A stretch of DNA of 43,988 bases from an uncultured Oscillospiraceae bacterium (GTDB taxonomy: Bacteria > Bacillota > Clostridia > Oscillospirales > Ruminococcaceae). The DNA lies in the NCBI GenBank assembly GCA_900553955.1, contig USFO01000005.1, forward strand, positions 1 to 43,988. The letters are read 5' to 3'. Below the pieces are notes generated by a model. It was not told the DNA's origin, did not search any database, and saw nothing but the letters and a program-made list of their open reading frames with translations. Made by a program: the position numbers and the translations under genes. Shown here one piece after another: positions 40,074 through 43,988 of the stretch (positions are counted from its first letter, which is position 1; each line of letters starts with the position of its first letter).

Positions 40074-40732
40074 CAAATAAGCTGCTGTTCGTTAATCATC
40101 AGCTTGAACTGGAGTCCAAGCCTCTCCGCCGCCTTGCGGCAAAGCACCATACGGTTCATAAAGATTTCAAAATAATCCATAACGGAACCGTAGCGGGTAT
40201 CTACGCTCAGCTTGAGCTTTATCAGGGTGTGGTTTTCGTTGATTTTCAGCTCCGCTTTCTTTACGGAGTAGTTCACACGGTCGTGAATATCAAAGGTTGC
40301 CGGGTCGTTATTGCGAACACGGCTTCTGCGAACGTCGGATTTATCCGCCAAAATAAGCGCTGCAGCCATAGGGCTAATCGGGCGTCCGGTGCCTTCATCG
40401 TGGTTGCCGATGGCGGCAACTATGTCGCAAATTTCCTCTGCTGGCATATGCAGATTATCAAGAATTCTGAACGCCATAACGGCGCCGCTTTGGGAATGGT
40501 CCACCCTGTTCACAAGGTTGCCGATATCATGGAGGTACGCTGCGATTTTCACAAGCTCCACCTCGCGCTCGGAATATCCGAGAGTTTCCATAATATAGCT
40601 CGCGTTTTCCGCGACAATTCCCACGTGGGCAAAGTTATGCTCGGTAAATCCAAGCTCGCTTAGGGTCTGATCTGCCTTCCTGATGTAGGTATTGATTGCT
40701 TCGTTGTTTTTGATTTCATCGAAAGTCACCAA
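40073..40732 (-). CDS. HD domain phosphohydrolase
   Basis: 219 aa. Metal-binding HD residues are visible: HNFAHV (~32-37), AAYLHDIGN (HD pair, ~66), GNHDEG (~109) and LADKSDVRR (~127). The C-terminal third (~150-219) is an unassigned alpha/beta extension. Similar proteins hydrolyse nucleotides or (p)ppGpp-like compounds; the substrate is unknown. The start is TTG with AAAGGAG 8 nt upstream; the GTG directly after it is an alternative. Monocistronic. Confidence 0.82.
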   Translation of the reverse strand: MVTFDEIKNNEAINTYIRKADQTLSELGFTEHNFAHVGIVAENASYIMETLGYSEREVELVKIAAYLHDIGNLVNRVDHSQSGAVMAFRILDNLHMPAEEICDIVAAIGNHDEGTGRPISPMAAALILADKSDVRRSRVRNNDPATFDIHDRVNYSVKKAELKINENHTLIKLKLSVDTRYGSVMDYFEIFMNRMVLCRKAAERLGLQFKLMINEQQLI

Positions 40733-40845
40733 GTTCTCATCTCCTTTCTTCTTTTATTTGCAAGCCGCTGTGTTAAGAATAGATTATATTCTCTCGCCGT
40801 TTCAAAAATACGGCTTTTTTATTAAGCTTTTGTGAATTTTACGAA

Positions 40846-40868
40846 TGGGGCCGCTTTCGGCAGCCCCA
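40846..40868 (-). terminator. Hairpin after the PqqD gene
   Basis: GGGGC (40847-40851) pairs with GCCCC (40863-40867) with an inner GC/GC pair. It is GC rich but has no clear T tract on the minus strand, so terminator function is uncertain. Confidence 0.4.
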
Positions 40869-40874
40869 TTTGCA

Positions 40875-41135
40875 TCAAATAATATCAAGCTCGCGTAGCT
40901 TTTCAAGCAGCGCATTGACATCCTGCGCCGCCGTTTCGGCGTCCACGTCGTAAACCTCTGTAATGGCTTTTACAAGGTCGTCTGCGGACTCTGCTTCGGG
41001 AAGCGCGTCCCAAATAACCTCCGCCGCCTCGTTCAGGGTGATAAGCCCCTTTAGATCCAGCGAAGCGCTGCCCACGGGAACCAAAATTACGTCGCCGGCG
41101 ATATTTCGCTTGATAAGCTCCTTTTTAATCTTCAC
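40875..41135 (-). CDS. PqqD-family peptide-binding (RRE-like) protein
   Basis: 86 aa. The sequence NIAGDVILVPVGSASLDLKGLITLNEAAEVIWDALP, then ...VYDVDAETAAQDVNALLEKLRELDII matches small PqqD proteins, winged-helix chaperones that hold a precursor peptide for a partner radical SAM enzyme. The start is read as GTG (41135), with AGAGGAAG just upstream; a TTG 9 codons earlier lacks a site. It overlaps the radical SAM stop by 11 bp. Last gene of the cluster. Confidence 0.83.
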   Translation of the reverse strand: MKIKKELIKRNIAGDVILVPVGSASLDLKGLITLNEAAEVIWDALPEAESADDLVKAITEVYDVDAETAAQDVNALLEKLRELDII

Positions 41136-42255
41136 TTTTCTTCCTCTTTTCGTATTCGTCAAGGGTCAGTTGAACGGATTTTTCGGTCATTCTGCAAACA
41201 TAATCCGGGCGTTTGTCGAACCTGCCGGTCTCCGTAACACACATGGCGGCGCAGGCGTGACAGGCGTTTTTGTATTTGCAGTAAACACACTCCGAGGGCA
41301 GCCTTATGGCTGCGGCGGCGGATTTTGTGCGCTCCCAAGCCTCGTCAAAGCCCAGCTCCGGCACGGAAACCGCAGGCTCCGTCATCATTCCGCAGGGGGT
41401 CATATCTCCCTGCCAGTTTATCCAGAAGGAGCTTCGTCCGGCGCGGCACATAATGCCCTCCCCAGGAGCGCCGTCGCAAACGTCCTCCGCAGGAAGACAA
41501 ATTCCGTCCCGAATTGCCTCCGCTCTCCTTTGGAACTGCTCGCCGTCGAAGCGCAGCTTATCCCATTCCACGCTGTAATGCGCCGCTTCCTCGGCGGTAA
41601 ATCTGTCGTTCTGCCCCACAAGCTCCTCATCCCGGCGAATGGGCGGGAACATATAGGTGGCAAGCTGCATGGGAACGCCGAGCTCCTCCGCAATTTCGTA
41701 TATTTTTTCCATATCGGCGGCGTTGTACTGCGTAAGGGAAACATTCAGCTTGACTCCGATGCCGATTTCCTTAAGGGCGCGGATATTTTTCACCACCCTA
41801 TCGAAGGCGGGACGACCGCAAAGCCGCTCATAGGCTTCGTTGCTCGCGCCATATAGGGTTATGTTGAAGCGGAACGGCGGCTCGCTCTTAAAAAACTCAA
41901 GCCAATCGCCGTTTATCAGCGAAGCATTGCTGTTTACCGAAACCATAAGCCCCATTTTTTTAAGCTCCGCCAAAAGATAGCGGAAGTCCTGCCGCACAAG
42001 CGGCTCGCCGCCGGTGAGCAGCAGAAAAACCATGCCCGCATCCCGCGCTTTTTCCGCAATGGCAAGCCATTCATCGGCGGAAAGCTCCTTTCCCCGGCGG
42101 CGCTGCTCCTCCTCCGAGAGGTGAACATAGCACATTTTGCAGTTAAAATTGCATCGCGGAGTAAGCTCGAAGTTGCCGGAAACCGGCAGCCCCAGCTTGC
42201 AGCCCTTTGAGTGCAGATAGCGGGAGAGCATGGGCTCTGTGTTGTTATTTTCCAT
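41125..42255 (-). CDS. Radical SAM/SPASM peptide-modifying enzyme
   Basis: 376 aa. The radical SAM cluster motif CNFNCKMC (Cys35, 39, 42) lies near the N-terminus, followed by LLTGGEPLVRQDF. The C-terminal region is Cys rich (CRAG...CGMM, CVYCKYKNACHACAAMC), as in SPASM domains that bind auxiliary [4Fe-4S] clusters. Such enzymes install carbon-sulfur, carbon-carbon or other crosslinks on ribosomal peptides; the actual reaction here is unknown. GAGGTG precedes the ATG. It overlaps both neighbours by 11 bp. Confidence 0.87.
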   Translation of the reverse strand: MENNNTEPMLSRYLHSKGCKLGLPVSGNFELTPRCNFNCKMCYVHLSEEEQRRRGKELSADEWLAIAEKARDAGMVFLLLTGGEPLVRQDFRYLLAELKKMGLMVSVNSNASLINGDWLEFFKSEPPFRFNITLYGASNEAYERLCGRPAFDRVVKNIRALKEIGIGVKLNVSLTQYNAADMEKIYEIAEELGVPMQLATYMFPPIRRDEELVGQNDRFTAEEAAHYSVEWDKLRFDGEQFQRRAEAIRDGICLPAEDVCDGAPGEGIMCRAGRSSFWINWQGDMTPCGMMTEPAVSVPELGFDEAWERTKSAAAAIRLPSECVYCKYKNACHACAAMCVTETGRFDKRPDYVCRMTEKSVQLTLDEYEKRKKSED

Positions 42256-43000
42256 AAAGCACCTCACTGAGCGCAGAAACCGCGCTTTCGTCCGGCACAC
42301 AGCCGAAATCATATACCGGCACGGCGGAAATTATCTCCGCCAGAATACCTGTTACAATCCGAAGATTTTCTTCTTCATCGGGGTAGTACGAGCACTGGGG
42401 CAGCAGCCGCATAAATGCCTCCTTGCCGGAAACGGAGCGGATTTCATTTTTCTCCGACTGGCGCAAAAGCACGATCGCGCGCAGGGGTGCAGTTACATTT
42501 TCGCTTATTCCGGAGGTTCCCGAAAACAGTATTCCGTTTGCGGTAACGCCGTTTTCCGCTTTAACAAGCGCCCTGTCGCCATTTATAACCTTTGCTCCGG
42601 CGTAGCTGCGCCAAAGCTCCGCCTGGGTGCTTTTTCCTGTGCCGCTGGGCGCCGAGAAAAGCAAGGCTTCGCTCCGCTGCGTGATTATGTACGAGGAATG
42701 GAGCACCACTCCGCCGTGCTCGGCGAGCATACGGAAAATCCCCGACTCCTCAAGGGCGTTCTTCGCAGAAATTTTTCCTCTGTAACTTTCGGCAAACTCA
42801 ATCCTAACGCTGCTGCCGCTTCGGTTCGCGGTTGAAAAGCCATTCTGCATTTTTTCGCCGGAATACCCCACGGTTATAACAAAATCCGGCGTTTTTGTTC
42901 CGGCGCAGACAAAAGGCGCGGTGTACTTCGATTCAAGCAGCGGTTCTTCGGAATCTATGCGGAAAAGCGTTCCGCCTAATTCGTAAAACTCACTTAGCAT
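42245..43000 (-). CDS. HPr kinase-like P-loop protein
   Basis: 251 aa. A P-loop APSGTGKST (117-125) with LHSSYI upstream and NGDRA (140-144) downstream resembles the C-terminal kinase domain of HprK. The true HprK N-terminal domain and regulatory segments are absent; the N-terminal ~95 residues are beta-rich and unassigned. HprK-like proteins occur beside PqqD/radical SAM genes and, in some lasso-peptide loci, phosphorylate the C-terminal Ser of the precursor. Here the role is inferred. It overlaps its neighbours by 11 bp on each side. Confidence 0.72.
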   Translation of the reverse strand: MLSEFYELGGTLFRIDSEEPLLESKYTAPFVCAGTKTPDFVITVGYSGEKMQNGFSTANRSGSSVRIEFAESYRGKISAKNALEESGIFRMLAEHGGVVLHSSYIITQRSEALLFSAPSGTGKSTQAELWRSYAGAKVINGDRALVKAENGVTANGILFSGTSGISENVTAPLRAIVLLRQSEKNEIRSVSGKEAFMRLLPQCSYYPDEEENLRIVTGILAEIISAVPVYDFGCVPDESAVSALSEVLYGK

Positions 43001-43736
43001 AGGTCACAAACAAAATTTCGCTGTCGCTGCCGTAAAAATGGCTTGCATATGCGCTTTTTTCTTCGCCCGCGGCAAGGTCAGTCACCTTTGCGCGATAGGT
43101 TATTCCGCCCATATACAGGTCGCCGACCTTGGTTTTGTAGTACACATACACATCGCCGCTTATGTCACTTTTGGATATATTTTTAATATTTACAGAGTAT
43201 TCAAAAGGTGTAAGCTCAAACACCTCCGGGTATGTGGACGGCGCTTCCTGGAACTCCGTCACGGTGGTGAGCACCGTTTGAGCACCGGAAAGATCCTCCG
43301 GGAGGGCTTTTTTGTTCTTTTCGAGCACTTGAGCACGAGCACCGGCGGGTATGGTGCTCATATCAAAGGTGTACTCCTCGCCGCCGCAGGTGATAACGAC
43401 CTGAGCATATTGCAGCATTTTGTCGGAATTGTTCACAACGGTTATTGCGAAAACATCGGAAACTATTTCGTCGCTGCCGTCTTCAACGAAAATTCCGGCG
43501 TAGCGGCCGACCTTTTCCACGGTAACAAGCCCGTCCATAAAGGCTTTATCCTCAATTTCCGGCGCCTCCACAGGCTCAATAACAATATTTCCGCTGTTCA
43601 AAATGTCCTCCGGCTGCTTTTCGGCGCCGACAGCGTTCGCAACAGCCCATGCCGCAAACCCGATTATCGCCGCGCCGAGCACCACCAGCGCGATATTGAG
43701 CGCCTTTGGCGCACGCTTTGCTTTTTTGTTCGCCAT
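42990..43736 (-). CDS. Membrane-anchored protein of unknown function
   Basis: 248 aa: a basic N-terminus (MANKKAKRAPK), one transmembrane helix (~14-36), then an extracellular acidic, beta-rich region with two Ig-like or FxLYD-like stretches (FAITVVNNSDKMLQYAQVVI and SVNIKNISKSDISGDVYVYY). AAGGAGG lies 8 nt before the chosen ATG, six codons after another possible ATG. First of the four overlapping genes. It contains four GTGCTCA/TGAGCAC words within 100 bp (43268-43360). Confidence 0.72.
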   Translation of the reverse strand: MANKKAKRAPKALNIALVVLGAAIIGFAAWAVANAVGAEKQPEDILNSGNIVIEPVEAPEIEDKAFMDGLVTVEKVGRYAGIFVEDGSDEIVSDVFAITVVNNSDKMLQYAQVVITCGGEEYTFDMSTIPAGARAQVLEKNKKALPEDLSGAQTVLTTVTEFQEAPSTYPEVFELTPFEYSVNIKNISKSDISGDVYVYYKTKVGDLYMGGITYRAKVTDLAAGEEKSAYASHFYGSDSEILFVTYAK

Positions 43737-43772
43737 AGCGAAATCCTCCTTCATTATAAGAGGTGTATTAGA

Positions 43773-43803
43773 GAAAAATGCCCTGCCCCGACGGGGCAGG
43801 GCA
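43773..43803 (-). terminator. Strong terminator downstream of the truncated peptide gene
   Basis: GCCCTGCCCC (43780-43789) pairs perfectly with 43793-43802, loop GAC; on the minus strand it ends in ATTTTTCTC. It separates the truncated gene at 43816 from the four-gene cluster. In RiPP loci this arrangement keeps precursor expression above that of the enzymes, which is an inference here. Confidence 0.85.
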
Positions 43804-43815
43804 CAATATTAGGGG

Positions 43816-43986
43816 TTAGGAAGTGAAGAGATTGTTACTCGCATCCGGATTATGGTAACAATATCCGAACTGCGTATCCTCGTTCCCTCGCGGTTCTCTT
43901 GCGCAAGAAATAATTGGCGCAAAAATTGTAGTTTCACCAAACTCTATTGGTACTTTAAGGCTTTTGTTACACCCTGTCGCAATACT
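43816..43986 (-). CDS. 3' end of a Cys-containing protein or peptide gene (truncated by window)
   Basis: 56 codons and a TAA stop (43816-43818) are visible. The frame is open to the right edge and has no Met, so the start lies outside. The visible part contains TGCNKSL, IISCAREP, FGYCYHNPD and ends in NNLFTS, with Cys at positions 6, 28 and 43 and a terminal Ser. The stretch is clearly A/T richer than its neighbours. No family is recognised. Possible identities: a precursor peptide for the adjacent radical SAM cluster, or the tail of a secreted protein. Confidence 0.5.
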   Translation of the reverse strand, partial: SIATGCNKSLKVPIEFGETTIFAPIISCAREPRGNEDTQFGYCYHNPDASNNLFTS

Positions 43987-43988
43987 CG

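Noticed and set aside
40796..40820. GCCGT hairpin with TTTTTT on the plus strand upstream of the HD gene
   Set aside because: The stem is only 5 bp with a 9-nt loop, and no plus-strand gene precedes it. It could block antisense transcription, but the evidence is too thin to list as a feature.
15347..43360. GTGCTCA copies as remains of a mobile element or CRISPR-like repeat
   Set aside because: There is no regular spacing, no extended conserved flank beyond about 9 bp, and no nearby Cas or transposase gene; the copies lie mostly inside intact housekeeping genes.
43753..43758. TATAAT on the minus strand just upstream of the four-gene cluster
   Set aside because: It is only a few bases upstream of the ribosome site and has no -35 at the proper distance, so a start there would leave almost no leader. 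Read-through or a promoter further right is more likely.

Overview
The window looks like chromosome from a low-oxygen, mid-GC Clostridia bacterium (Oscillospiraceae/Ruminococcaceae-like). This is inferred from the oxygen-sensitive iron-sulfur L-serine dehydratase, the YfmF/YfmH M16 peptidase pair, RNase Y, the thrS T-box leader, many Lgt-type lipoproteins, an NPxTG sorting signal and a PqqD/radical-SAM cluster. No ribosomal RNA, tRNA, insertion sequence or CRISPR array was seen.

Layout. 0.1-2.2 kb (minus): degV then sdaA. 2.4-5.7 kb (plus): a two-component system of a degenerate membrane sensor, a cytosolic histidine kinase and a LuxR-type regulator. 5.8-13.3 kb (plus): an accessory block with a pseudo-receiver (Glu in place of the phosphoacceptor Asp), a zinc-ribbon protein, four lipoproteins, a DUF4428 protein and a TM2 protein; two of the lipoproteins have matching hairpin leaders. 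13.4-14.0 kb: a small pilin-like wall protein with an NPDTG motif. 14.2-17.9 kb: greA, then a Crp-family regulator leading an ABC importer. 18-26 kb (minus): folD with a SufBD-like neighbour, lgt, yfmF-yfmH, mscS, pcrA. 26.3-29.6 kb (plus): asnS, an aminotransferase and maf. 29.7-30.5 kb (minus): zapA-dut. 30.7-31.2 kb: an Amidase_6 protein. 31.2-31.7 kb: a gene-free gap with a consensus promoter, an operator and a probable small RNA. 31.8-33.4 kb (minus): rny. 33.7-39 kb (plus): a small lipoprotein, T-box/thrS, glgP. 39.1-39.9 kb (minus): a three-gene XRE-regulator/membrane-protein operon. 40.1-40.7 kb: an HD protein. 40.9-44.0 kb (minus): a peptide-modification-like cluster (PqqD, SPASM radical SAM, HprK-like kinase, anchored protein) behind a truncated Cys-containing gene.

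Three signals stand out. (1) The 7-mer GTGCTCA/TGAGCAC occurs about 51 times by eye where about 5 would be expected by chance. It lies in several reading frames and both orientations, and inverted copies form intergenic hairpins and terminators. (2) The right-hand cluster resembles a RiPP locus and has 11-bp gene overlaps at all three junctions. (3) The XRE operon promoter and the small-RNA promoter carry the same palindrome (CAAGT-NN-ACTTG) in the same register on the -35 box, suggesting a shared repressor. Starts were chosen by Shine-Dalgarno spacing and promoter position; all functions are homology-level readings by eye, not search results.
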